Source of the DNA: Pseudomonas cichorii | GTDB lineage: Bacteria; Pseudomonadota; Gammaproteobacteria; Pseudomonadales; Pseudomonadaceae | Reading direction: 5' to 3' | Length of the DNA: 64,000 nt | NCBI RefSeq assembly: GCF_018343775.1 | Contig: NZ_CP074349.1 | Location: forward strand, 2,222,001-2,286,000 | Shown here: positions 54,237-63,149 of the stretch, piece after piece | How positions within the stretch are numbered: the first letter of the stretch is position 1 | Layout: the number at the start of each line of letters is the position of its first letter | Notes under the pieces: generated by a model | What the model was told of the DNA's origin: nothing | The model's input: the letters and a program-made list of their open reading frames with translations, nothing else | The model's database searches: none | Position numbers and translations under genes: made by a program

Positions 54237-55763
54237 TCATTCAACCAGCAGCACGCGATTGGCCTGGCTCTTGAGTTCATTGGCGATGCTGTCGAAAGCG
54301 GCCTTCAGATCACCGGGGGTGTCCGATGAGTTGCCTTCGATGACATGCAGGCGTTGGCCGCCGCCGGTGCAGGGATTCAGCCAGTCGGCAGGTGTCACGT
54401 AGTGGCCGCCGGGGCTGTTGATGTCTGTGGTATTGCGAACCACGGCGTAGAAAACGATTCCGTTGTCGCTGAAGGATTGGCAGGTGTCGAGGTAGTTGCG
54501 CAGGGTTTCCTTTTCCTCACGCCACGCAGAACCTGCATTCCAGTTCATCAACAAGACAATGGCCTTGCGATTGGGACCGCTGCCATCGGCGTTGAAGTCC
54601 AGCGGGTATGTGCTGTCGCCCCAGCCGTTGCCGCCACGCCAGTTGGGTGACAGGGTACTGCCTGCCCATACCAGCCCGGGCAGGGGATGGATCTGCCAGT
54701 CCCCTCTGATCTCGCGCACGCGCGTTTCGATCTTGCTTCTGCTGGCTTCCAGAGGCAGCAAGGGGGCATTGGGGATGGTGTGGTCGGTCATGATCGTCTG
54801 ATCGGCACCGTCTGCATCCACTGTGCTGAGTGAGAACATGCGGCGCTCGGAAACGACGGGACGATTGTCTTCCGGGTTCAGGTACATCATGTTCGCGTTC
54901 AGACGCATCCTTGACTCGGCAGGCGAGGCAATCCAGTCATAGGTCTTGTCCCGGTAGTTGTCTCCCCTGTAGAAACTCTGGCGCCTGGCTCTGCGGTCCG
55001 GAAACATGATATTGCTCAAGTCGCCGTACTGCCGGTAGAAGCCCCGGGTGCGCAGGCTCGGGATCGGATCTTCAGTGGTCAGTGCATCCGGAGTCGTCCA
55101 CTCCTTGAGCCGTGGTTGACTGTTTCGGCTGTGATCGGGGTCGTACAGATTGACATCGTTGCTGAAGGGAATAATGGCTACCCGCAGGTTTTCTTTCTCC
55201 TCGCGGGTATTGCCATTGCTGTCCTGGCCGAACAGTTCGCCCAGAAAGTGTTCCGTTGCGTCCATGTGCAACTGTGCGTCCGGGCTGATACCGGAGAATA
55301 TCGAGGCAAAGTTGACAGACGAATCAATCGCCAACGCCACCTCCAGCGGCTTGCTGATCAACTCTGCCGTGGAATGCACGGTCAGGTCCTGACTGGCATT
55401 ACCGCTGACTTGTGGGTCGTGACGGGACGTCGCGGTTACCCGGTAGGTGGGATTGCTGTCGGCGCTGCGTCCTTCTTCGACGGTGACTTCGCCCAGGTTA
55501 TCCAGAAGCTGCGCATCCATGCCCAGGTTCTGGCGCACATAGGCGGTGGCAAAACCGGTGGGGGCCTTGCTGACGTTTTCATCGCCGTCGGCATTGGCCC
55601 GGCCGACGGCCAGGGCGGCGGCGTCGGTCGCGCGCTTGAGTTGCGAGGCGTTGCCGGTCATGCGCGTCACGTCTATCGCGTAGGCACTGGCCAGTAACAG
55701 GCCGCCAGTGGCAAGGATCATGAAGGGCGCGACGTTACCGCGCTGAAGCCTGCGATTGAGCAT
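54237..55763 (-). CDS. tadG: TadG-like pilus assembly protein with von Willebrand-like domain
   Basis: A 508-residue protein. LQRGNVAPFMILATGGLLLASAYAIDVTRM is a pseudopilin-like N-terminal helix; the body resembles a vWA domain. The metal-binding DxSxS motif reads DSSVN, so the last Ser is Asn and metal binding may be weak. It anchors or finishes the Tad pilus at the outer membrane in other bacteria. Separated from tadF by 116 bp that contain a possible internal promoter, and only 42 bp upstream of the LEPR-XLL gene. Confidence 0.85.
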   Translation of the reverse strand: MLNRRLQRGNVAPFMILATGGLLLASAYAIDVTRMTGNASQLKRATDAAALAVGRANADGDENVSKAPTGFATAYVRQNLGMDAQLLDNLGEVTVEEGRSADSNPTYRVTATSRHDPQVSGNASQDLTVHSTAELISKPLEVALAIDSSVNFASIFSGISPDAQLHMDATEHFLGELFGQDSNGNTREEKENLRVAIIPFSNDVNLYDPDHSRNSQPRLKEWTTPDALTTEDPIPSLRTRGFYRQYGDLSNIMFPDRRARRQSFYRGDNYRDKTYDWIASPAESRMRLNANMMYLNPEDNRPVVSERRMFSLSTVDADGADQTIMTDHTIPNAPLLPLEASRSKIETRVREIRGDWQIHPLPGLVWAGSTLSPNWRGGNGWGDSTYPLDFNADGSGPNRKAIVLLMNWNAGSAWREEKETLRNYLDTCQSFSDNGIVFYAVVRNTTDINSPGGHYVTPADWLNPCTGGGQRLHVIEGNSSDTPGDLKAAFDSIANELKSQANRVLLVE

Positions 55764-55816
55764 GAAGCGGTCATTCCTGAGGGGATCAACAGGCCGCTAT
55801 GACAGCAGCCTTGAGG

Positions 55817-55844
55817 TTTATACAAGAATAAGAATCTTTCCCAA
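55817..55844 (-). promoter_or_regulatory. Candidate sigma-70 promoter before tadG
   Basis: On the minus strand TTGGGA and TATAAA are separated by 16 bases. The element lies about 55 bp before the tadG start in the only sizeable gap of the right-hand operon, so tadG and the export cluster could be transcribed separately from the rest of tad. Confidence 0.4.
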
Positions 55845-55879
55845 CTAGCAGCAAGGCTGGCTCCATTAAGAAGGCTTAA

Positions 55880-56458
55880 TCAACTCTGGTCCGTGTCCAG
55901 ACCGGCCTCCTGCGCCAGATCTTCAGCCAGTTGCAGGTCGCTGTTCTGCATGCGGTCCAGAGCGACGCTTTGCAGGATTCTGCCGCCAAACAGGTCGCTG
56001 CTCATGGCCAGTTCGGTACTGGCCTGGCAGGTCTGCACGATCAGCATCGAGACCGTGTCTTGCTGTGGCTCTTCGGAGGAAGATGGTGTGGGGCTGCTTT
56101 CGGGCAGCTCGCCGCTGTACTGGCTGCTGGCGAAAGGGTCATCGCACAGCCCGGTGGCATTGCCCCGTTGCAGATGCCAGACCACTTCACCGCTGCGTCG
56201 GACCTGAGCGATGAAAATCTGATAGTTGTCCTTACGCGGGCCACGTATGTTCTCGATCAGCTGTTCGAGGCCGCCACGGGTCAGCCGATCCTGAATCGAC
56301 AGGATCGAGGAGAGCGTCGAGGTGCTGCGCTCCATGTCGGTTTTGGCACGGCTGAGGTTGTAAAGGTCGGCGCAGATAAAACCCGTGCCCAGGATGATCG
56401 GCAGGGCCAGTGCAGTTTCCAGCAGGGCGCTGCCGCGTTGCTGCGTACGCTTGATCAT
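55880..56458 (-). CDS. tadF: TadF-like pseudopilin
   Basis: A 192-residue minor pseudopilin-like protein. QQRGSALLETALALPIILGTGFICADLY shows a prepilin-type site, cleavage after Gly with Glu at +5, then a hydrophobic helix. The prepilin peptidase TadV is expected to process it together with TadE. Overlaps tadE by four bases. Confidence 0.83.
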   Translation of the reverse strand: MIKRTQQRGSALLETALALPIILGTGFICADLYNLSRAKTDMERSTSTLSSILSIQDRLTRGGLEQLIENIRGPRKDNYQIFIAQVRRSGEVVWHLQRGNATGLCDDPFASSQYSGELPESSPTPSSSEEPQQDTVSMLIVQTCQASTELAMSSDLFGGRILQSVALDRMQNSDLQLAEDLAQEAGLDTDQS

Positions 56459-56964
56459 TGCTCGTTACCAATCAGGGCGGTGTTATAGAGGTTGCCCAGC
56501 ACCTGCCGGTACTCATAGGTAAAACGGTCGGGCAGGGCGAGCAGTTTGGGCAGGGCGGTGATGTAGGCTTGTTGCAAGGCCACCTTGACGACAATCACCG
56601 GCTGGCTGCCGTCGGGCAATTCAGTGCCGGACTCATCGGCGTTGGCATCGTCCCCGCCCATGACTTGCAAGGCGCTGTAGGACGTTGCATCGACCTGGAT
56701 TTCGTTGGCCTTGAGGTAGCCGTAGGACGCCAGCAGAATCCGCTCGGTGATCAAAGGCTGAAGCTGTTCGGTGGCCATCAGGTCGATTTTCTCCCTGCGC
56801 AGGCCGCCCAGCGCCGAGTCCAGCGCCAGATTGCCTATGATCACCACCAGCGCGATGCGCGCCAGCTCGAAGAACATCATCAGGCCGATCAGGATCACCG
56901 GCATGATCAGCGCGGTCTCCACCGCCGTTACGCCGCGTTGGCTGTAGGGGCCTGCCCGCTTCAC
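56455..56964 (-). CDS. tadE: TadE-like pseudopilin
   Basis: A 169-residue pseudopilin. SQRGVTAVETALIMPVILIGLMMFFELARIALV has the cleavage site after Gly and Glu at +5 followed by a long helix, as in TadE. Required for Flp pilus assembly in other systems. Overlaps both neighbours by four bases. Confidence 0.85.
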   Translation of the reverse strand: MKRAGPYSQRGVTAVETALIMPVILIGLMMFFELARIALVVIIGNLALDSALGGLRREKIDLMATEQLQPLITERILLASYGYLKANEIQVDATSYSALQVMGGDDANADESGTELPDGSQPVIVVKVALQQAYITALPKLLALPDRFTYEYRQVLGNLYNTALIGNEQ

Positions 56965-57869
56965 TGCGGTGTGCCCAGTGCCAGCGGACGCTGGCTGGCA
57001 GCGAGCAGTTCGGTTGCGGCAGGGGAGCCGGCATGGATGCGGGCGACACTGGCCTGCAAGGCTTGCAGCAGATCTTCGGTATTGGCATCGGGCAGGTTGC
57101 GGCTCAGGGTCTGACGCGCCTGATCGTTATCGCCCTTGAGCAGATGCGCCAAGGCCAGGTTCAGCACCAGGCTGGGTGTGGCATTGAGGCTGGCGCCTTG
57201 CAGAAGAGTGATGGCCTGCTGAGGCTGGTTGCTGCTCAGGTAGGTCATGGCCAGATTGTTCAGCGCGGGCTGGTTGGACGGGTCGATCTCCAGTACGTGT
57301 TGAAACAGCTTCTGAGCCTGCTCGGTCTGGCCAAGGCTGTTGCTGGCCACGCCCAGACCATTGAGGCCTTCGGTGCTGTCCGGCTGGGCCTTGAGCGCGC
57401 AATTGAAATCCTTCACCGAAGCCTGAAGCTGATTCAGTGCCAGACGCGCACGGCCCATGCCCAGGCAGGTAATCAGGCTTTCGGACGGGCTGAGATTGTC
57501 GGCACCGCCAAGGGCGTGTCGGGCACGGCCGTAGAGTTCCAGTGATTGCTGCGGCTTGCGCACCAACGCCGCAACACTGGCGTATTCCAGCAGTTCCCGG
57601 GGGCTGAGTTGCTGGCGCTGGTCCATCTTGGCGTAGACCTCGGTGGCCGCTTCGATACGCCCGTTATCGCGCAGCACGCGGGCCAGCCTCAGTGCTTCGG
57701 CGCTTTCCTTTTTGCTCAGGGGGGCGTTGGTCTGTGGCTGGGCATTGTCACGGTCGATGCCGGGCAGGCTGGAGCAGCCGCTTGCGCCGATGATCAGCAG
57801 CGAAAGCAGGGCGAGGCGTGAAAGGGACAGAGGTGAGGACACGGTATTCTCCAGAGACAAGGCAGGCAT
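56961..57869 (-). CDS. tadD: TadD, TPR lipoprotein of Tad pilus assembly
   Basis: A 302-residue lipoprotein: the signal peptide ends in IIGASGCSS, with lipidation expected at Cys32. Several tetratricopeptide repeats follow (GLNGLGVASNSLGQTEQAQKLFQHVLEIDPSNQPALNNLAMTYLSSNQPQQAITLL). TadD acts as pilotin-like partner of the secretin. It starts in the stop codon of tadC (one-base overlap). Confidence 0.87.
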   Translation of the reverse strand: MPALSLENTVSSPLSLSRLALLSLLIIGASGCSSLPGIDRDNAQPQTNAPLSKKESAEALRLARVLRDNGRIEAATEVYAKMDQRQQLSPRELLEYASVAALVRKPQQSLELYGRARHALGGADNLSPSESLITCLGMGRARLALNQLQASVKDFNCALKAQPDSTEGLNGLGVASNSLGQTEQAQKLFQHVLEIDPSNQPALNNLAMTYLSSNQPQQAITLLQGASLNATPSLVLNLALAHLLKGDNDQARQTLSRNLPDANTEDLLQALQASVARIHAGSPAATELLAASQRPLALGTPQ

Positions 57870-58822
57870 CAGTTTTGCGCCAGAGCGCGGACCAGGCGGA
57901 TCATCGCCGGGGCGCCCATGACCGCGATGATCGGTGGCAGGATCAGGACCATCAGTGGCACGCTCATTTGCGCGGGCAGCTTTCCGGCTTTTTCTTCAAG
58001 GCCCAGCACCAGGGTCTTGCGACTTTCATCGGCGATGGTGCGCAGTGCCTGGGACAGGGGAGTGCCGTAGCGCTCGGCCTGGATCAGGGTTCCCACCATG
58101 CTTTCGATTTCCCGGACGCCCGTGCGCTCGGCGAGGTTGAGCAATGCCCGTGAGCGGTCACTGACGATTTGCAGTTCGGCGAAGGTGTAGCGCAATTCAT
58201 CCGCCAGTTCGGGAGCCGACAGCGCCAGTTCCCTGGCCACCACTTGCATGATGCGGCCCAGCGGCAGGCCGGCTTCGGCGCAGATCACCATCAGGTCCAG
58301 GCCATCGGGAACCGAACGGGCCATGCGCCCGCCGCGCCGCGCCGCCCGCCATTTCAGCCAGGCTTCGGGCAGGGTGGTGCCGACAAACAGGGCGATCAGG
58401 CCCATGGCCAGACCCTTGAGGCCGAAGCGGCTCTGGGCATCCAGAACACCAAACAGAACGATGCCCAGAAACAGCAGGCCGTTGGCATATTTGGCGACCA
58501 TCAACAGACCCAGGCTGGCCTGGGCACGAAAGCCCGCCATGCTCAGCAGGCGGTTGAGGTGTTGGCGATCCTGTGCCGTGCCCGCCAGATGCTCGCCGGC
58601 CGAAGCCAGTGGCAGCAGTAGACGTTTGGCATTGGCGGACAGAGCCAGTTGGTCGGTGCGCAGGATGTTGGCCTGGACCTGTTGCTGGCGATTGTCCTCG
58701 CTGCGGCCCAGGCGCAGGTCCAGGCTTTTCTCCGAAAGACCCAGGTACCAGCCGAGCAGGCCCAGGCCGGTGCCGGTCAACATCACCCCCAGGGCGAGCA
58801 GAATGAGCGTTTCGTGGGTCAT
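57869..58822 (-). CDS. tadC: TadC, inner-membrane platform protein
   Basis: A 317-residue type II secretion F-domain protein from the ATG complementary to 58820-58822. The T2SF domain has DGLDLMVICAEAGLPLGRIMQVVARELAL and ERYGTPLSQALRTIADESRKT. With TadB it forms the membrane platform driven by TadA. A TTG six codons earlier is a less likely start. Confidence 0.9.
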   Translation of the reverse strand: MTHETLILLALGVMLTGTGLGLLGWYLGLSEKSLDLRLGRSEDNRQQQVQANILRTDQLALSANAKRLLLPLASAGEHLAGTAQDRQHLNRLLSMAGFRAQASLGLLMVAKYANGLLFLGIVLFGVLDAQSRFGLKGLAMGLIALFVGTTLPEAWLKWRAARRGGRMARSVPDGLDLMVICAEAGLPLGRIMQVVARELALSAPELADELRYTFAELQIVSDRSRALLNLAERTGVREIESMVGTLIQAERYGTPLSQALRTIADESRKTLVLGLEEKAGKLPAQMSVPLMVLILPPIIAVMGAPAMIRLVRALAQN

Positions 58823-58850
58823 GGCTGTTGTTCTCCGCAAAAGCGAGCGT

Positions 58851-59831
58851 TCATCCGACTCGGCTCACCATCAGGTGGTTGATGACCAGCCCCAGCGTGA
58901 CGCTGGCAAGGGCGTAGAACAGCACCATGTTGCCGGTGGGGTCGTTGAGCAGAAAGCGGAAGTCCTGAGGGGCATTGATGTACATGTAGCCCAGCATGGC
59001 GGGCACCAGCGATGACACGATCTTGGAAGAGGCCCGTGCTTCGGAGGTCTTGGACAGAATCTTCAATTGCAGCTCGTGACGGTCGCGCAGGGTGGTCGAG
59101 AGCCGGTCCAGGGTTTCGCCCAGACGGCCACCGGCTTCCTGGTTGATGATCAGGATCACCGCGAAAAACCGGTACTCGGCCAGTGGCACGCGCAGGGTCG
59201 AATCCTGCATGACCCGCCGCAGCGGCACACCCAGGCGCAGCCAGTGATCGATAATCGCGAATTCCACGCTCAACGGCCCGCTCAGATGATCGGCGACCAG
59301 CGCGAAGGCATTGCTGATCGGTACGCCTGCACGGCAGGTGCGGGTGATGGAGTCGATGGCTTCGGGCAGTGACTGGCGCAGTTGCTTGTGGTACTTGGCC
59401 AGAGCCTGGCGATAGAACAGCGTGAACAGGGCGATGGCGGCGAATACCGCAATCAGGCTGCCGAACAGCAAGGGGATGGGCGTGTCGCGACCAATCAGCA
59501 CCCCGGCGAAAAAGCCGCCGATGCCGAAGGCAATGACCCGTCCCTTGAGGGTCTTGCGCCAGCCCAGCAGGTTCAGGTTGATCCACAGGTGAGTGATGTG
59601 GGTGCCGAGCACGGGAATGTGGCCCAGGGGGGCGCTCTGCATTTCCCGCATGATGCTTTCAACTTCGGTTTTAGGTGCATTCACCGTCACCTTGTCGCGC
59701 AGCAATTGTTCCAGACGCGCCGCGCTTTCGGCGGCTCGCTGGCGGCGTTTGCTCAGGCTCAGCAGCCCATAGAAGGCGAACATCACGCAGGCGAAGACCA
59801 GCAGTGTGAGTAAATCGAGGACAGCTTGCAT
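58851..59831 (-). CDS. tadB: TadB, inner-membrane platform protein
   Basis: A 326-residue paralogue of TadC with the T2SF domain at about residues 150-285: LPEAIDSITRTCRAGVPISNAFALVADHLSGP and LAEYRFFAVILIINQEAGGRLGETLDRLSTTLRDR. One or two N-terminal helices and two at the C-terminus. Encoded 11 bp after tadA. Confidence 0.91.
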   Translation of the reverse strand: MQAVLDLLTLLVFACVMFAFYGLLSLSKRRQRAAESAARLEQLLRDKVTVNAPKTEVESIMREMQSAPLGHIPVLGTHITHLWINLNLLGWRKTLKGRVIAFGIGGFFAGVLIGRDTPIPLLFGSLIAVFAAIALFTLFYRQALAKYHKQLRQSLPEAIDSITRTCRAGVPISNAFALVADHLSGPLSVEFAIIDHWLRLGVPLRRVMQDSTLRVPLAEYRFFAVILIINQEAGGRLGETLDRLSTTLRDRHELQLKILSKTSEARASSKIVSSLVPAMLGYMYINAPQDFRFLLNDPTGNMVLFYALASVTLGLVINHLMVSRVG

Positions 59832-59842
59832 GGGGTGTCCTC

Positions 59843-61210
59843 TTAAAGATCGCCAAACAGATGGGCATGCTGGTTGTAGAACTCGGGCCGTTGGCCGCTA
59901 CTCACGTAGTCGCCCACAATCTTGCCTTGGCTGTCGGTGGAGCGGACCTTGAAGCCGAACAGCTCCTGAGTCTGGATGACGTCGTTTTCCATGCCGCAGA
60001 CTTCAGTGATCGAGACAACACGTCGTCCGCCGTCACGCTGGCGTTCGACCTGAACCACCAGGTTCACGGCACTGGCGATCTGGCGTCGAATGGCTTCCAT
60101 CGGCAGTTGCATGCTTGCCATCATCACCATGTTTTCCAGGCGCATGATGGCGTCGCGAGGGGTGTTGGCGTGGACGGTACAGAGCGAGCCGTCATGCCCG
60201 GTATTCATGGCCTGCAACATGTCGAAGGCTTCACCGCCGCGTACTTCACCGAGGATGATCCGGTCTGGCCGCATCCGCAGGGCGTTGCGCACCAGATCGC
60301 GCTGATCGACCTTGCCGGTGCCTTCGGCACTGACCGGCCGTGTTTCAAGACGCACCACATGGATCTGTTGCAGTTGCAGCTCTGCGGCATCTTCGATGGT
60401 CAGGATACGATCGTCTTCGCTGATCTTTTGCGACAACGCATTGAGCAGCGTGGTCTTGCCCGCACCCGTACCGCCGGACACCACGATATTGAGCTTGGCA
60501 ATCATTGCGCGGTTGAGCACCTGGACCATTTCCATCGACATGGCGTTACGTGCCGCGAGGGATTCCAGCGTCAGGTTGCGGCGCATGAATTTACGGATGG
60601 AGATGGTGGTGCCGTCGATGGCCAGCGGGTAAGTAATGACGTTGACCCGGCTGCCGTCAGCCAGCCGTGCATCGACCATGGGGTTGGCTTCGTCGATGCG
60701 TCGTCCTACACCGGCCGCGATACGCTGGGCAGTGTTGAACACATGCTCTTCGTCCAGAAACGTGATGGTCGACAGCTCCAGCTTGCCGAAGCGCTCGACG
60801 AACACCTGACCCGCGCCATTGACCAGAATATCGTTGACCGTGTCGTCGGCCAGCAGCGGCTGGATCGGCCCGATACCCAGCATCTCGTCCAGCATTTCGC
60901 TGGCGATCTGCTCTTCTTCGGGGCGAGACAGTTGCAGGCGGTTTTCATCGCAGATGCGTCGTATCTGGCTTTCAATCTGCTGACGCAGCTTGTCACGCCC
61001 CATGGCCGCAGCCTTGAGCGGGTCGATCTGGTCATAGAGGAAACCGCGGATCAGGCGTCGGTTCAGGTTGGCGCCGCTGTCGGCATGCTTGCTGGCAGGG
61101 TTTGCCTTGGTCGTGTTGACCTTCTGCATCTCGATGACCGACTCGCCGCTTTCCTGCACGGGCAATGTTGCCGGAGCGGGGGCAGGGGTTCTGGGCTTGC
61201 GTATCAGCAT
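59843..61210 (-). CDS. tadA: TadA, Flp pilus secretion ATPase
   Basis: A 455-residue CpaF/TadA-type ATPase. Walker [10 protein letters not shown] at about residues 244-252, Asp box and Walker B region ([35 protein letters not shown]), and the His box [18 protein letters not shown]. Powers both assembly and retraction of the pilus in well-studied members. Normal family length. Confidence 0.95.
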   Translation of the reverse strand: MLIRKPRTPAPAPATLPVQESGESVIEMQKVNTTKANPASKHADSGANLNRRLIRGFLYDQIDPLKAAAMGRDKLRQQIESQIRRICDENRLQLSRPEEEQIASEMLDEMLGIGPIQPLLADDTVNDILVNGAGQVFVERFGKLELSTITFLDEEHVFNTAQRIAAGVGRRIDEANPMVDARLADGSRVNVITYPLAIDGTTISIRKFMRRNLTLESLAARNAMSMEMVQVLNRAMIAKLNIVVSGGTGAGKTTLLNALSQKISEDDRILTIEDAAELQLQQIHVVRLETRPVSAEGTGKVDQRDLVRNALRMRPDRIILGEVRGGEAFDMLQAMNTGHDGSLCTVHANTPRDAIMRLENMVMMASMQLPMEAIRRQIASAVNLVVQVERQRDGGRRVVSITEVCGMENDVIQTQELFGFKVRSTDSQGKIVGDYVSSGQRPEFYNQHAHLFGDL

Positions 61211-61226
61211 GATCCGGCTCCTTGTG

Positions 61227-62459
61227 TCAGGCCGCGTTACGACGGGTCAGGGCGCCTTTGAGGCGGGCCAGCACCGACGGCGCTACGAGGGCATTGCCCG
61301 GTTTGCGGCCACAGGCCAGGTCTGCCAGATTCAGCAGGGCCTGACGAAAGGCCGGTGCAGCTTCCAGACGCAGAGGCCCGCTCAACAGGCTGTCGCTCAG
61401 GGCATGCCCGGCGTAAGGCAGCACCAAGTCCACGCGCCTGCCGACAAAGGCCTCGAACTGTTCGCGGGCGACTGTCTGGTGAGTGCCGTGGTTCTGGTTG
61501 ACGACCAGCAGCAGTTGCTGGCCCTCGCTTTCGTCACCGATCTCTTCAAGCAGGCGCTGGGTATTGCGGGCGCCTTGAATGGTGAATTCGCTGAGCAGGA
61601 TGCGGGTTTCGACGTGGCGCAACACCTCCAGCGCACCTTGAGGGTGGCCGGATGGCAAGTCCCATACGACCTGATTGAACAAGCGGCACAGGTTGGCGCC
61701 CAGTTCAAGCAGGTGATCGGTATCGATAGGCGCGAAATGGTCGGCCGAAGGTTCCTGGGCCAGCAGATGCAGGCGGTCATCCAGACGAGTCATGGCCCGT
61801 TGCAGAAAACGGGCATCGATCTCGCTGCTGCTCAAGGCTGCGGCCAGTCCGCAATCGCCCTGAGCCCCCAGCAGCAGGGACAGGTCTGCGTTGTGCCGAT
61901 CGTAATCCACGGCGGCCACTGGCATATGCCGTTCGTGTGACAGCAACAGGCTCAGCCCGGCGCTGACCGTGCTGGTGCCCAGCCCGCCGGAGCAAGCCGT
62001 CACGGCAATGCTGCGGCCGGTACGCACCTGGCGGGTCTGGGGTTGCTGATGGATATTGCGCGCACGCTCCAGGCTGCTGGCCAGCAAGTCCAGTGGTACG
62101 GGTTTGCACAGGTAATCCACCACGCCGCTGTGGGTCAGGGCGCGATACAGGTCCACATTCTGCTGGCTGCCGATGGCCAGAATCGCACAACCCGGATCGC
62201 ACAGGCTCGACAGTTCAGAAATGGCCTGCAAGGGCAATTGCTCGCCATCCAGGTCCACCAGCAGCAGGCTGGCCCGCTGTTCGGCACACCAAGCCTTGGC
62301 CGCTTCGATTCCGCCGCTCAGGACCAGCGCCTCGGGCTGGCCCAGGCGCTGCAACTGTTCGGCGAAGCTGCGCTGGTCAGCCGTACTGGCGGCAAACAGG
62401 ACCGGTGCCAGAAAGGTTTTGTCGCCGCTGGGCAGTACAGTGTTGGTCTTGTCGTTCAT
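61227..62459 (-). CDS. tadZ: TadZ/CpaE-like localisation protein
   Basis: A 410-residue protein with an N-terminal receiver-like domain (about 15-130: LLVDLDGEQLPLQ, GVVDYLCKPVPLDLL) and a MinD/ParA-type domain. The deviant Walker A near residue 155 reads SGGLGTSTV instead of KGGVGKS/T, lacking both lysines, so ATP binding may be weak, as in several CpaE/TadZ proteins. It positions the Tad machine at the pole in other bacteria. Confidence 0.88.
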   Translation of the reverse strand: MNDKTNTVLPSGDKTFLAPVLFAASTADQRSFAEQLQRLGQPEALVLSGGIEAAKAWCAEQRASLLLVDLDGEQLPLQAISELSSLCDPGCAILAIGSQQNVDLYRALTHSGVVDYLCKPVPLDLLASSLERARNIHQQPQTRQVRTGRSIAVTACSGGLGTSTVSAGLSLLLSHERHMPVAAVDYDRHNADLSLLLGAQGDCGLAAALSSSEIDARFLQRAMTRLDDRLHLLAQEPSADHFAPIDTDHLLELGANLCRLFNQVVWDLPSGHPQGALEVLRHVETRILLSEFTIQGARNTQRLLEEIGDESEGQQLLLVVNQNHGTHQTVAREQFEAFVGRRVDLVLPYAGHALSDSLLSGPLRLEAAPAFRQALLNLADLACGRKPGNALVAPSVLARLKGALTRRNAA

Positions 62460-62469
62460 GGCGGCGTCC

Positions 62470-63135
62470 TCAGTCGTCCTGGGAGAAGTCGATGTTCATC
62501 AGTTCGGTGGTCTTGCTTTCCTGATAACGCTGCACGGCATTGTTGGCCTGATTGCCATCGGCGCTGTCCAGAGTGCGTGGGCGGACCAGGTCGCGAGGGT
62601 CGCTGACCATCCGCGCAATGTTGGCCCGGTTGGCACAACCAAGGGTGCCGACTGCCTGATAAGGGGTCATGGTCCAGGCATCGGCGTTGGCGATCCGGCA
62701 GTCGGGGATTTGCGCGACCATGGCCTCGGAAATCACCTGCAGGTCCCACCCGCCGGACTGTTCGGCAGCCTTGAGCTGGACCGGCGCCAGGATGATGCGG
62801 TCGGCATCCGCGCCGCGTTCGCTCAGCACCCGTACCAGGCGTTTGGCCATCTGCTCACCCGCAGGAGTGAAGGGTTGCAGGGTCAGGCTCTGATTTTTCA
62901 GACGGCCCTGATTGCTCAGCATCGTGTTGAGGTTTTCCAGGGATTCGGCGGTCAGCCCCTTACCCTGATTGACCGTATTGAGGGAAACGCTCAGGGCGCT
63001 GGGGTTCACCTGCGTGACCGGCATCGGCGTGTTGGCAAAGCGCTTGGCGCGCAGTTCGTTGTACTGCGCGGTACAGCCCGCCATGAACAAGGGCAGGCAG
63101 ACCAGCAGTGCGAGGCGGAAAGTGGCAGGCTTCAT
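62470..63135 (-). CDS. CpaD/RcpB-type Tad pilus lipoprotein
   Basis: A 221-residue lipoprotein starting at the ATG complementary to 63133-63135, with GGAGA eight bases upstream; an ATG at 63150 is five codons earlier. The lipobox MAGC follows a short signal. VRVLSERGADADRI and PDCRIANADAWTMTPYQAVGTLGCANRANIARMVSDPRDLVRPR are the CpaD-family signature. Outer-membrane partner of the secretin. Confidence 0.86.
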   Translation of the reverse strand: MKPATFRLALLVCLPLFMAGCTAQYNELRAKRFANTPMPVTQVNPSALSVSLNTVNQGKGLTAESLENLNTMLSNQGRLKNQSLTLQPFTPAGEQMAKRLVRVLSERGADADRIILAPVQLKAAEQSGGWDLQVISEAMVAQIPDCRIANADAWTMTPYQAVGTLGCANRANIARMVSDPRDLVRPRTLDSADGNQANNAVQRYQESKTTELMNIDFSQDD

Positions 63136-63149
63136 TTTCAAGGTCTCCA

